Counted from the stretch's first letter, positions 6,573 through 14,215 are shown. The stretch is 14,666 nt of DNA from Bacillota bacterium (GCA_012521315.1 JAAYMP010000113.1:1-14666); one strand, 5' to 3'. Notes: a model not told the origin generated them from the letters alone. Translations and numbers: made by a program.

Positions 6573-7541
6573 ATGGTCCGGAATATACTCTTTGTTTGTA
6601 CCGGGAACACCTGCCGCAGTCCGATGGCCGCGGCTTTGCTTCGTCAATTGTTAAATGAACGCGGCGGCAAATTCCAGAAGATTCGTGTCTCGTCGGCCGG
6701 GCTTTACGCCTATCCCGGCGCACCGGCTTCGACCGAAGCGGTTGAAACGATGCGCGGTTACGGCGTAAATCTTTCCAGCCATTTGGCCCGGGAGCTTGCC
6801 CGGGAAGAGTTGGCGGCGGCCGATTTAATCTTGACGATGACCAACGCCCAAAAAGAACAGATTATCAAGATCGATCCGGGCGTCAAAGGCCGAACTTTTG
6901 TCCTACGGGAGTACATCAAAGCGCATAATCCGGCTGGAAAAGACCGATGGGACGTCCCGGACCCCTTTGGACAGCCGCTGGCGGTTTACCAGCAGTGCGC
7001 TGCCGATCTGGAGAAGGATCTGCGGGCGCTCATCGACTTGTTGGCCGTTGAAACAGAAGCAGAAATGGACGACGCCAGCCAGCAGAAAGGAGGGAAGAAG
7101 ATGCGAATTGCCTTGGGTGCTGATCATGCCGGTTTTCCCTTGAAGGAAGAGGTTGCCAAGTATTTGCAGGCAAAGGGTTACGACTACAAAGACTTTGGCG
7201 TTTTCTCGACCGATTCGGTTGATTATCCAGATCAAGCGGCGATTGTGGCGAAGGCAGTGGCGAAAAACGAGTTTGATCAGGGGATTATTATATGTGGCAC
7301 CGGGATTGGGGTCGCGATTGCCGCCAACAAAATTAAAGGCGTGCGCGCGGCGTTGTGTCATGATGTCTTTTCAGCTCGGATGGCACGGGCCCATAATGAC
7401 AGTAATGTTTTGGCGATGGGGGCCCGGGTCATCGGAACAGGGTTGGCGCTTGCCGTTGTTGAAGCCTACCTGAACGAGGAGTTTGCGGGAGGACGTCACC
7501 AGCAACGGGTTGATAAAATAACACGGCTAGAAAAAGAATAA
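6573..7541 (+). CDS. YwlE-type protein arginine phosphatase fused to ribose-5-phosphate isomerase B
   Basis: One open frame of 322 residues joins two normally separate enzymes. Residues 1-155 are a low-molecular-weight phosphatase: P-loop CTGNTCRSP (Cys9 to Arg15) and the general-acid loop WDVPDPFG. Thr13 sits where B. subtilis YwlE has Thr11, the residue tied to phosphoarginine rather than phosphotyrosine substrates, so protein arginine phosphatase is the best call. Residues 156-176 are a polar linker (ETEAEMDDASQQKGGKK). Residues 177-322 are RpiB: GADHAGFPLKEE, CGTGIGVAIAANK (catalytic Cys241 in fusion numbering) and ARAHNDSN (His274), interconverting ribulose-5-P and ribose-5-P. The start has GGAGG seven to eight bases upstream. 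In many Firmicutes ywlE and rpiB are adjacent separate genes. No stop codon lies between them here, but a strong ribosome site does (7086-7094). Confidence 0.93.
   Translation: MVRNILFVCTGNTCRSPMAAALLRQLLNERGGKFQKIRVSSAGLYAYPGAPASTEAVETMRGYGVNLSSHLARELAREELAAADLILTMTNAQKEQIIKIDPGVKGRTFVLREYIKAHNPAGKDRWDVPDPFGQPLAVYQQCAADLEKDLRALIDLLAVETEAEMDDASQQKGGKKMRIALGADHAGFPLKEEVAKYLQAKGYDYKDFGVFSTDSVDYPDQAAIVAKAVAKNEFDQGIIICGTGIGVAIAANKIKGVRAALCHDVFSARMARAHNDSNVLAMGARVIGTGLALAVVEAYLNEEFAGGRHQQRVDKITRLEKE
7086..7103 (+). promoter_or_regulatory. Internal Shine-Dalgarno and ATG in the YwlE-RpiB linker
   Basis: AAAGGAGGG (7086-7094), six bases, then ATG (7101-7103), in frame with the upstream phosphatase. 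It is as good as the ribosome sites of cysE, cysS and upp in this window. It encodes the linker residues KGG, so it is compatible with fused translation and with separate initiation of RpiB. Confidence 0.8.
7101..7541 (+). CDS. rpiB: Candidate stand-alone RpiB from internal start
   Basis: Initiation at the ATG at 7101 would give a 146-residue RpiB of normal family size, beginning MRIALGADHAG exactly where family members begin. Active-site residues in this numbering are Asp8, His9, Cys65 and His98. It shares its frame and stop with the fused protein, so this entry is an alternative product, not a second gene. The strong upstream ribosome site makes production of the free isomerase likely; whether the fused form is also made cannot be read from the DNA. 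Family role: non-oxidative pentose phosphate pathway, supplying ribose-5-P and so PRPP for the next gene, upp. Confidence 0.6.
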   Translation: MRIALGADHAGFPLKEEVAKYLQAKGYDYKDFGVFSTDSVDYPDQAAIVAKAVAKNEFDQGIIICGTGIGVAIAANKIKGVRAALCHDVFSARMARAHNDSNVLAMGARVIGTGLALAVVEAYLNEEFAGGRHQQRVDKITRLEKE

Positions 7542-7555
7542 AGGAGGATTTGCCA

Positions 7556-8185
7556 ATGGGGTGCGTCCATTTGATCGACCATCCGCTCATTCAACATAAA
7601 TTAAGCATTATCCGGGACGCCAAGACCGGTCCGAAAGAATTCCGCGAACTGGTTGAAGAGATTGCTACCCTCATGGCCTATGAGGTCACCCGCGACTTCC
7701 CCTTGGAGGAAGTGGAGATCCAGACGCCGATTGCAATGGCGAAAGCCAAGGTGATCGCGGGGAAAAAGATTGCGGTCGTTCCGATACTCCGGGCCGGGCT
7801 AGTGATGGCCGACGGCATCGTGAAGTTGATTCCGGCGGCGAAGATTGGCCATATCGGCCTGTACCGCGACCCGAACACCCTGCAACCGGTGGAGTACTAC
7901 TGCAAATTGCCCGCTGATCTCCAGGAGCGCGATATGATCGTGGTCGATCCGATGCTGGCTACCGGCGGTTCGGCCACCGCGGCGATTGATTTTATGAAAA
8001 AGCGAGGGGCGAAGGGGATTAAACTGGTCTGTTTGATTGCCGCCCCGGAAGGAATCGCCCGGGTGCAACAGGCCCATCCGGATGTGGAAATTTTCGTGGC
8101 CGCCATTGACGAGTGTTTGAACGACCACGGTTATATCATCCCCGGCTTGGGCGATGCCGGTGACCGGTTGTTCGGAACCAAATAA
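7556..8185 (+). CDS. upp: Uracil phosphoribosyltransferase
   Basis: Salvages uracil with PRPP to give UMP in the cytoplasm. It has 209 residues, the standard length. It opens with VHLIDHPLIQHKLSIIRD and carries LRAGLVMADG, the PRPP-binding loop VDPMLATGGSATAA and the C-terminal uracil-binding GYIIPGLGDAGDR, all hallmarks of Upp. The ATG at 7556 follows AAAGGAGGA with 8 bases spacing; a TTG two codons earlier is too close to the ribosome site. It lies 14 bases after the YwlE-RpiB gene and 17 before the glycosyltransferase. In many Firmicutes glyA sits between rpiB and upp; it is absent at this position. Confidence 0.98.
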   Translation: MGCVHLIDHPLIQHKLSIIRDAKTGPKEFRELVEEIATLMAYEVTRDFPLEEVEIQTPIAMAKAKVIAGKKIAVVPILRAGLVMADGIVKLIPAAKIGHIGLYRDPNTLQPVEYYCKLPADLQERDMIVVDPMLATGGSATAAIDFMKKRGAKGIKLVCLIAAPEGIARVQQAHPDVEIFVAAIDECLNDHGYIIPGLGDAGDRLFGTK

Positions 8186-8202
8186 GCCTTTGGCCGTGGG
8201 GC

Positions 8203-9294
8203 ATGGGCGATGCAGAGGGGGTGCCGGAGTTGCAATGGTCGGTGTTTGGTTTGAACCTGGCTTTGCTGACCGCGGTCGGCTTTGGTTTATCGTTTATCCT
8301 GACCGCCTTTTGGACGAAACAAGGAAACGCCTGGGGGCTGGTGGATCTGCCGCGGGAAAGGCGGATTCATACCACGCCCCGCCCTTACACGGGGGGACTG
8401 GCGATTTTTATTGCGTTCAACCTGACCCTTCTGCTTACCGGCGGCTTGACCTTTCCTTACCTGTGGCCGATCGCCGGCGGGGGCCTGGTTATCTTCCTCT
8501 TGGGGTTGATTGATGACAAATATGATCTATCGCCCGGGTTGAAGCTGGTCGTCCAGTTTTTGGTGGCTGCCTTTATGACCTGGGCGGGGGTCCGCATCGT
8601 TTACCTGACGAACCCCTTCGGCGAGATGGTGGCTTTGGGGTGGAAGGGTTACCCCTTGACCGTTTTGTGGCTGGTCCTGACGATTAATGTCATCAACATC
8701 ATCGATGGGTTGGACGGTTTGGCGGCCGGGATTGCGGCGATTGCCGGGTTGAGCTTGCTCATCATCGGGTTCGGTCTCGGACAGTCGGCCGCCGTGTTTC
8801 TGTGTGCGATTTTAATCGGTGTTTTGCTCGGTTTTCTCCCCTATAACTTCTATCCGGCCCGGATCTTTATGGGCAATTCCGGCGCCTATTACCTGGGTTT
8901 TATGTTGGGGGTCATCTCCGTGATCGGGGCGTTGAAGTTACCGACCGCTTTAGCGCTGGTGATTCCCGTTTTTGCCATGGGGATCCCGTTTCTTGATACT
9001 TTTTGGGCGGTCTGGCGGCGCTGGCGGAACGGGGAAAAGATCACGCGGGGTGACCGTTACCATATTCACCATCTATTGCTCACTTCCGGTTTGGGCATGA
9101 AAAAAGCGGTCTTCGTGCTTTACGGTTTAAGCATGCTTTCCGGACTGGCCTCCGTCTTCCTCTCCCGGGCGACGCTCCGCTTGGGCTTTTTGATTGTCCT
9201 GATCGGCATCGGCCTGATCTTTCTCTGTTTTTATGGTTTAATGGGGCTGCAAAGTGCCGCCCGGGAACGGGAAAAAGAGAAAAGGCGATTTTAA
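8203..9294 (+). CDS. WecA/TagO-type undecaprenyl-phosphate sugar-1-phosphate transferase
   Basis: Polytopic membrane enzyme of the MraY/WecA superfamily, 363 residues with about ten hydrophobic helices. It transfers a sugar-1-phosphate (typically GlcNAc-1-P) from a UDP-sugar to undecaprenyl phosphate, starting teichoic acid or other envelope polysaccharides. Motifs seen: PRPYTGGLAIF near the N-terminus, DDKYD (104-108, Mg-binding), NIIDGLDGLA (165-174), MGNSGAYYLGF, and the cytoplasmic HIHH (287-290), which is typical of WecA/TagO rather than MraY. The sugar specificity is inferred from family only. The start is uncertain: the ATG at 8203 has little ribosome site, while GTG at 8221 follows GAGGGG and TTG at 8230 is also possible. 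It is 17 bases after upp and ends 3 bases before the next start. Confidence 0.93.
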   Translation: MGDAEGVPELQWSVFGLNLALLTAVGFGLSFILTAFWTKQGNAWGLVDLPRERRIHTTPRPYTGGLAIFIAFNLTLLLTGGLTFPYLWPIAGGGLVIFLLGLIDDKYDLSPGLKLVVQFLVAAFMTWAGVRIVYLTNPFGEMVALGWKGYPLTVLWLVLTINVINIIDGLDGLAAGIAAIAGLSLLIIGFGLGQSAAVFLCAILIGVLLGFLPYNFYPARIFMGNSGAYYLGFMLGVISVIGALKLPTALALVIPVFAMGIPFLDTFWAVWRRWRNGEKITRGDRYHIHHLLLTSGLGMKKAVFVLYGLSMLSGLASVFLSRATLRLGFLIVLIGIGLIFLCFYGLMGLQSAAREREKEKRRF

Positions 9295-9297
9295 TCA

Positions 9298-9711
9298 TTG
9301 GGGGTGAGGACGATCTGGCGGGAATTAACCATTACGACGCGGGCGGCCACGGATTTTTTTGAGATCACCGGCGAATTGGCGGCTGATCTCCAAAAATCCG
9401 GAGTAAAAACGGGGATGGGTACGGTTTTTGTCCCCCACACGACGGCGGGGATCATGCTGAACGAGAACGCCGATCCGGACGTGCTTTACGATCTAAAGCA
9501 GGCGTTGGATAAGATCTTTCCCGCTTCCTTAAATGTGGCCCACAGCGAAGGGAACTCGGCCGCCCATTTAAAAGCGGCTTTGGTCGGTTCGTCGGTCAAT
9601 TTGCCGGTGGAGGACGGCCGGTTGAAACTGGGGACTTGGCAAGGCGTATACTTCTGTGAATTTGATGGTCCCCGCCGACGTAAGCTATGGGTTAGATGGG
9701 ATGGGCAATAA
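9298..9711 (+). CDS. YjbQ / UPF0047 family protein
   Basis: Small cytoplasmic protein of the YjbQ family, 137 residues, a normal length. It carries the whole family signature: VPHTTAGIMLNENADPDV, an AHSEGNSAAHLKAAL block with the clustered His and Glu thought to form the active site, and LGTWQGVYFCEFDGPR near the C-terminus. The usual Tyr before the His of the second block is Val here (LNVAHSEGN). E. coli YjbQ can replace thiamine-phosphate synthase when overproduced, but the natural role is unsettled. The TTG at 9298 is preferred because AAAAGGCG lies about ten bases upstream; a GTG at 9304 is the alternative. It starts 3 bases after the glycosyltransferase stop and ends 16 bases before the Ca2+ ATPase, so it bridges two membrane protein genes in one transcription unit. 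Confidence 0.9.
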   Translation: MGVRTIWRELTITTRAATDFFEITGELAADLQKSGVKTGMGTVFVPHTTAGIMLNENADPDVLYDLKQALDKIFPASLNVAHSEGNSAAHLKAALVGSSVNLPVEDGRLKLGTWQGVYFCEFDGPRRRKLWVRWDGQ

Positions 9712-9727
9712 CAACGGGGGGATTGCC

Positions 9728-12439
9728 ATGCCCGCTTGGTACCAGCGGAACATTGCCGAGACCGCCGCTGATTTGAAGACTGATTTGGTGGCGGGATTAA
9801 GCCAGGCCGACGCGGTGGCCCGGCTGGAGAAGTACGGCCCGAACGAGCTGCAGGAGCAGCCGGGGCCGACGGTTTGGCAAAAGATCCTTGCTCAACTCAA
9901 AGATTTTTTAATCCTGCTTTTACTCGGGGCGGCGGTAATCTCGCTGTTTTTGGGGGAAACCAGCGACGCTGTGGTTATTTTTTTGGTCGTTTTCCTCAAC
10001 ACGTTCCTTGGGGTGATGCAGGAATTAAAGGCGGAAAAAGCCCTTTCCGCTTTGGCAGAACTCACCGCCCCGCTGGCCAAGGTCTACCGGGATGGGCAAA
10101 CGCGGGAGGTGGACGCCAGGGAACTGGTCCCGGGGGATCTGGTCCTGCTGGAAGCGGGGGACTTTGTGCCCGCCGACGCCCGGCTGGTGAAGACCGAGAG
10201 TTTGCAGGTGAACGAAGCGGCGCTGACCGGTGAGTCGGTACCGGTTGCCAAGGAAGCGGAGTTTACGGCGGCGGAGGAACTGCCGTTGGGTGACCAGAAG
10301 AATATGGTCTTTAAAGGGACCATGGTCACCTTTGGTCGGGGCCGGGCGCTGGTGACCGGGACAGGGATGAACACCGAACTGGGACGGATTGCCGGGCTGC
10401 TGCAGGGCGGGCCGGAGGAGAAAACGCCGCTCCAGAAGCGCTTGGACAGTTTTGGAAAACAGGTCGGACTCCTGGCGGTCGGGATCTGTCTCTTCATTTT
10501 CCTGGTGGGGCTGCTCCGGGGGAACCGTTTCTACGAAATGTTTTTGGTCGCCGTCAGCCTGGCGGTGGCGGCAATCCCCGAAGGATTACCGGCGATCATC
10601 ACCATTGTTTTAGCCCTGGGGGTCCAGCGGATGGCCGGGCAGAAGGCGATCATCCGCCGGTTGCCGGCGGTGGAGACTTTGGGTTCGGCCACGGTGATCT
10701 GTTCTGATAAAACGGGGACCCTCACCCAGAACGCCATGACGGTCCGGCGGATTGTCACCAGCGCGGTGGACTACGAGGTAACGGGGGAAGGCCTCAAAGC
10801 GGAGGGCGAGTTCCGGCGGGACGGGACGGCGGTGGCCGCTAGCGAGCAACCCCTGCTGGACTTGATTTTGAAGATCGGCGTCCTCTGTAATGACGCCGAA
10901 TTTCTGCCGGCGGAAGCCAAGATCGTGGGCGACCCGACGGAAGGCGCGTTGGTGGTGGCGGCCGCCAAGGCGGGCTGGGCCCGGTCCGAACTCTTGACAA
11001 CATATCCGCGGCTGGGGGAGTACCCCTTTGATTCGGTGCGGAAACGAATGAGCACGGTCCACCAGGGCAATCTCGCCCCGCGGCTTTTGGGGGAAGGCGC
11101 CGACCGCCGCTGGCTCCTGGTAAAAGGGGCACCCGATCTGGTCCTGGAGCAATGCCAAGGGTGTTTGGGGGAGGACGGGCCGGAAGAATTAACCGCCGCG
11201 CGAAAAGCGGAGCTTTTACAGGTCAACCACCAACTGGCCACCGAAGCGCTGCGGGTATTGGCCTTTGCGATCCGCCCGGACCCGCCATCCGGTTCCACTC
11301 CGGTGGAAGAGGCGGAAAAGGATCTGACATTTGTTGGTTTTATGGGGATGATTGATCCGCCCCGCCCCGAGGCCAAAGCGGCGATCCGGGTCTGCCAAGA
11401 AGCCGGGATTGTGGTCAAGATGATCACCGGGGACCACCGGGATACGGCGGTCGCCATTGCCCGGCAGCTGGGTCTGGCCGGGCCGGAGGATCCGGTCCTG
11501 GTCGGGGCCGAATTGGAGACGCTGGACGGGGATGAATTAGCCAAGCAGGTGGCCAAGGTTAATGTTTTTGCCCGGGTTGCCCCGGAGCATAAAGTCAGGA
11601 TCGTCGACGCCCTAAAACAGAACGGGGCGATTGTGGCCATGACCGGGGACGGCGTCAATGACGCCCCGGCCCTAAAGAAGGCGGATATTGGCGCCGCCAT
11701 GGGCCAGACCGGGACCGATGTGGCGAAAGAAGCGGCGGATATGGTCTTGGCCGATGATAACTTCGCCACGATCGTCCGGGCGGTGCAAGAAGGCCGGGTG
11801 ATCTTTGAAAACATAAAAAAGACCGTCTATTTTCTCCTCTCCTGCAATCTGGGGGAGATCATTACCATTTTTACGGCAATTCTGTTGGGATGGCCGGTTC
11901 CCCTGTATCCCATCCAGATCCTCTGGGTCAACCTGGTCACCGATTCGTTGCCCGCCTTGGCATTGGGGGTCGACCCGCCGGAGGGTGACATCATGAAAAG
12001 ACCGCCCATCCACCCGGAGCAAGGGATTTTTGACCAGAAAGCACGGCGGCTGCTCATTGTCTTCGGTCTCTTCATCGCCGGGGTGACCTTGACCGCTTTT
12101 CGCCTTGGGTTAAGGGAGACGGTGGCGAAGGCTGAAACAATGGCCTTTGCTACTTTAGGCCTTTGCCAGTTGGTCCACGCCTATAACTTCCGCTCGCTCA
12201 CCGCCAGCCTGTGGCGGCGGGGGGTCTTCCAGAACCAGCAGCTCTCCTGGGCTTTCGTCGGGTCTGCCCTAATGCACCTGGTTGTCTTTTTCACCCCCTG
12301 GTTGCGGGGGATCTTCCGGACCGAGCTTTTGCCCTTGACTGATTGGTTGCTTATTTTTGGGCTGGTTTTGACCCCCCTCCTTTTGGGCGAACTGTTGAAG
12401 TTGGTGGTGAAGGAACGGGCGAGCACGGCGGTCTCCTAA
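9728..12439 (+). CDS. SERCA-like P-type Ca2+-transporting ATPase
   Basis: Type IIA P-type ATPase of 903 residues that exports Ca2+ across the cell membrane at the cost of ATP. Domains in order: N-terminal cation-ATPase region, actuator domain with TGES (167-170), M4 with PEGLP (284-288), phosphorylation site DKTGT (327-331), nucleotide-binding domain with KGAPD, hinge TGDGVNDAP (639-647), M5 SCNLGE (Asn707, Glu710), M6 NLVTD (Asn735, Thr738, Asp739), and C-terminal helices to about 895. These are the residues of SERCA Ca2+ site II. M8 reads TLGLCQLVHAYN with no Glu equivalent to SERCA Glu908, so a single Ca2+ per cycle is likely, as in Listeria LMCA1 and yeast PMR1. The ATG at 9728 follows a GGGGGGA ribosome site and gives the family N-terminus; the frame extends upstream into yjbQ but that overlap is not supported. 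Mn2+ transport is possible. Confidence 0.96.
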   Translation: MPAWYQRNIAETAADLKTDLVAGLSQADAVARLEKYGPNELQEQPGPTVWQKILAQLKDFLILLLLGAAVISLFLGETSDAVVIFLVVFLNTFLGVMQELKAEKALSALAELTAPLAKVYRDGQTREVDARELVPGDLVLLEAGDFVPADARLVKTESLQVNEAALTGESVPVAKEAEFTAAEELPLGDQKNMVFKGTMVTFGRGRALVTGTGMNTELGRIAGLLQGGPEEKTPLQKRLDSFGKQVGLLAVGICLFIFLVGLLRGNRFYEMFLVAVSLAVAAIPEGLPAIITIVLALGVQRMAGQKAIIRRLPAVETLGSATVICSDKTGTLTQNAMTVRRIVTSAVDYEVTGEGLKAEGEFRRDGTAVAASEQPLLDLILKIGVLCNDAEFLPAEAKIVGDPTEGALVVAAAKAGWARSELLTTYPRLGEYPFDSVRKRMSTVHQGNLAPRLLGEGADRRWLLVKGAPDLVLEQCQGCLGEDGPEELTAARKAELLQVNHQLATEALRVLAFAIRPDPPSGSTPVEEAEKDLTFVGFMGMIDPPRPEAKAAIRVCQEAGIVVKMITGDHRDTAVAIARQLGLAGPEDPVLVGAELETLDGDELAKQVAKVNVFARVAPEHKVRIVDALKQNGAIVAMTGDGVNDAPALKKADIGAAMGQTGTDVAKEAADMVLADDNFATIVRAVQEGRVIFENIKKTVYFLLSCNLGEIITIFTAILLGWPVPLYPIQILWVNLVTDSLPALALGVDPPEGDIMKRPPIHPEQGIFDQKARRLLIVFGLFIAGVTLTAFRLGLRETVAKAETMAFATLGLCQLVHAYNFRSLTASLWRRGVFQNQQLSWAFVGSALMHLVVFFTPWLRGIFRTELLPLTDWLLIFGLVLTPLLLGELLKLVVKERASTAVS

Positions 12440-12590
12440 AGCGAAGCGTCGTTGGGAAGTGGTAACCGCTGTCGCAAAAGCAATCGCTCAGGGGAGCGGC
12501 GAGGGAAAAGGGCCGCGGGCGGTGGGCTTGAAGACGAGCGAACAGCGACGGGTGGGGATTGTAAATGAACAGGGTAAAGAGGGATGACTT
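12440..12590 (+). other. Intergenic stretch with no recognised gene
   Basis: This 151-base gap between the Ca2+ ATPase and the RseC-family gene has no T-tract terminator and no clear promoter. It is GC- and purine-rich and can form local hairpins, for example CGCT/AGCG around CAGGGG near 12485-12500, and GTCGC/GCGAC over a longer distance. A 16-codon frame starting at the ATG at 12565 runs into the next gene in another frame; I do not support it as a gene. The last bases, GAGGGATGACTT, supply the downstream ribosome site. Confidence 0.5.
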
Positions 12591-13037
12591 TTGGAGAAAG
12601 AGGCTTGGGTCGTGGCGGTAAACGAAGACGAAGTCCGGTTGCGGTATATACGCCATGCGGCCTGTCGCGAATGTGGCGCCTGTTTGGTTTTTGGGAACAA
12701 CCTGGGTGAACAGGAGCTTGTCCTGCCCAGGGACCAGTTGGTTTTGGCCAAAGGCGACCGGGTTTTGATTGGTCTGAAGGACAGTTCGGTCGTGAAGGCC
12801 AGTTTTTTGGTCTACGCCCTGCCGCTTTTCTTTTTTTTGCTGGGGTATTTAGGGGGAGCGCGCCTGGGTGGCTTCCTCATGGGCGAAGCCTGGATGGAAG
12901 CAGGCGGGCTGCTGGGCGGGGTTTTGGGTCTGGCCCTCGCTTATGGCGGGCTTCACCTTTATAACCGGCGACTACAGAAAACCGGCTGCTACCAGCCGTA
13001 CATCGTGCGGGTGCTGGCGCGGACGCCTCCGGGATAA
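12591..13037 (+). CDS. RseC / SoxR-reducing-system family membrane protein
   Basis: Protein of 148 residues with the RseC layout: a short N-terminal cytoplasmic beta domain ending in a cysteine motif, then two membrane helices and a short basic tail. The cysteines are Cys25, Cys28 and Cys31 in ACRECGAC, a shortened form of the family's multi-Cys motif and a possible Fe-S or redox site. The helices are around residues 62-85 (ASFLVYALPLFFFLLGYLGG) and 100-122 (rich in Gly, LLGGVLGLALAYGG). In E. coli RseC is linked to SoxR reduction and to sigma-E signalling; in Firmicutes the role is unknown. The TTG at 12591 is chosen because GAGGGATGACTT lies directly upstream. It lies 151 bases after the Ca2+ ATPase and converges with spoIIP. 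Confidence 0.85.
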   Translation: MEKEAWVVAVNEDEVRLRYIRHAACRECGACLVFGNNLGEQELVLPRDQLVLAKGDRVLIGLKDSSVVKASFLVYALPLFFFLLGYLGGARLGGFLMGEAWMEAGGLLGGVLGLALAYGGLHLYNRRLQKTGCYQPYIVRVLARTPPG

Positions 13038-13047
13038 ACCCGGTTTT
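13029..13047 (+). terminator. Weak hairpin terminator after the RseC-family gene
   Basis: A 5-bp GC stem CCGGG (13029-13033) with CCCGG (13039-13043), loop ATAAA containing the stop codon, then TTTT (13044-13047). It is short on both stem and T tract, so it may be a modest terminator. On the other strand no T run follows, so it does not serve spoIIP. Confidence 0.45.
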
Positions 13048-14149
13048 ACATCGAGTAGCTGGCCTGGGACAGGTACGTGGCCAGCACCTCGGCGAAGAGC
13101 TCGACAGAGTAACTGACCTCCTCCCAGGTGGATTTATCGTCGCCGAACTCGACGATGATGGACTGGGGATGGAGATGCTGGTTGTAACGGGCTTCGGCGA
13201 GAATTACCCCGTGGGCTAAATTGGGATAGAGGAGGTCCATCACTTCCAAAAGGGCATTGGCAAACTGGTGGTTCTTTTCCCAGTTGGGGTGGGGCAGTCC
13301 CAAGCGATCGGAACCGACGACGAGGATAATCTTGGCGGCGGTTTTTCCTTTAATGGGGACTTTATGGTTGAGCCCGGGAGTGGCATCCCGGTGGAGATCA
13401 AGCACCACCTCCACCTGGGGGTGATCGGCCAGGAGCTTCTGGACGGTTTCGGCCGACCGTTGGTAGGCATCGCGGAAGGGATAATGATCGTGGATGGTGT
13501 CGCAGTGCAGGGTTTTGATGCCGTATTTTTCCTCGAGGAGCCGGGTAAGAAGAGCACCGGCCTGCACGATGTCCCCGCGGCTGTTGTGGGTATGGGTCCG
13601 GCTGCTAACGGGCACATAGGATTCGGAAGTGTGCGTATGGTAGATGAGAATCCGGGTCGGTTCAACCCGCGGCGGCTGGACGGGCGGCGCCGGGCGGGTT
13701 GGCGGGAGGGGCGCCGGGCGCTGGATGATTGGTTCCGGGGCCGGGCGGTGGTTGGCCGCCTGGCGAAGCGAATAGTTGTTTACCGTTTCTTCCCGGGCCA
13801 ACAGGGGGAATTGGGCCTTGAACATCTCCCAAGGGGACGGGGTCCGGATGTTAACCAGAAACCGCAGGAACAGATCGGCGGTTTTGGTGTCCAGAATGAA
13901 ATCCGGATCATCCTCGAACCGGTAACGTTTAAAGCCGGGGATTACTTGTGAAAAAAACCGGCGCCCGACTAGGGAATCCAGGTGGTAGAGGCGTTTCAGA
14001 TAGGCAAGGGGATAAGAAGAACCTTGTTTCTGATCGAGGTCGACCAGATAAAACCCGATCGCGATAAAAAAGGTGAAAAAAGTCAGACCGATTACTAAGA
14101 GGTAACGGAAGCGCTCTGGCGGCAAATGTTTGCGCGGGAGTGAATCCAT
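13046..14149 (-). CDS. spoIIP: Stage II sporulation protein P (peptidoglycan hydrolase)
   Basis: Cell wall amidase/endopeptidase that works with SpoIID and SpoIIM to thin septal peptidoglycan and drive engulfment of the forespore. It has 367 residues: one N-terminal membrane anchor (about 16-37), a membrane-proximal region (40-130), a Pro-rich linker (137-164, RPAPEP..PAPPVQPPRVEP) and the SpoIIP catalytic domain (165-362). Signatures in that domain are ILIYHTHTSESY (168-178), DLHRDA (251-256), VGSDRLGLPHPNWEKN (278-293), NQHLHP (323-328) and IIVEFGDDKST (331-341). The ATG at 14149 has AGGGGGG about 11 bases upstream. In many spore formers gpr is next door; here the neighbours are rex (divergent) and an RseC-family gene (convergent). 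It marks the host as an endospore former. Expression in the mother cell under sigma-E is known for the family. Confidence 0.97.
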   Translation of the reverse strand: MDSLPRKHLPPERFRYLLVIGLTFFTFFIAIGFYLVDLDQKQGSSYPLAYLKRLYHLDSLVGRRFFSQVIPGFKRYRFEDDPDFILDTKTADLFLRFLVNIRTPSPWEMFKAQFPLLAREETVNNYSLRQAANHRPAPEPIIQRPAPLPPTRPAPPVQPPRVEPTRILIYHTHTSESYVPVSSRTHTHNSRGDIVQAGALLTRLLEEKYGIKTLHCDTIHDHYPFRDAYQRSAETVQKLLADHPQVEVVLDLHRDATPGLNHKVPIKGKTAAKIILVVGSDRLGLPHPNWEKNHQFANALLEVMDLLYPNLAHGVILAEARYNQHLHPQSIIVEFGDDKSTWEEVSYSVELFAEVLATYLSQASYSM

Positions 14150-14215
14150 TGTTTACTGGCCCCCCTGTTCTTTAACCGCGGTGTTTTCCGGTGTGGACTT
14201 GTGCTTTATTGTAGA

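Noticed and set aside
10771..11814. A 347-codon open frame on the minus strand opposite the Ca2+ ATPase
   Set aside because: It is antisense to a clearly conserved ATPase, is rich in Ser/Thr/Arg/Pro as expected of a GC-driven shadow frame, and has no recognisable domain.
12565..12615. A 16-codon frame before the RseC-family gene
   Set aside because: Very short, overlaps the next gene in another frame, and has no conserved feature.
13268..13951. A 227-codon plus-strand frame opposite spoIIP
   Set aside because: Antisense to the conserved SpoIIP catalytic domain, with no family motif; a shadow frame.
14197..14214. TTGTG-containing stretch upstream of rex as a Rex autoregulatory operator
   Set aside because: The matching CACAA half-site is absent; the sequence does not form the family palindrome.
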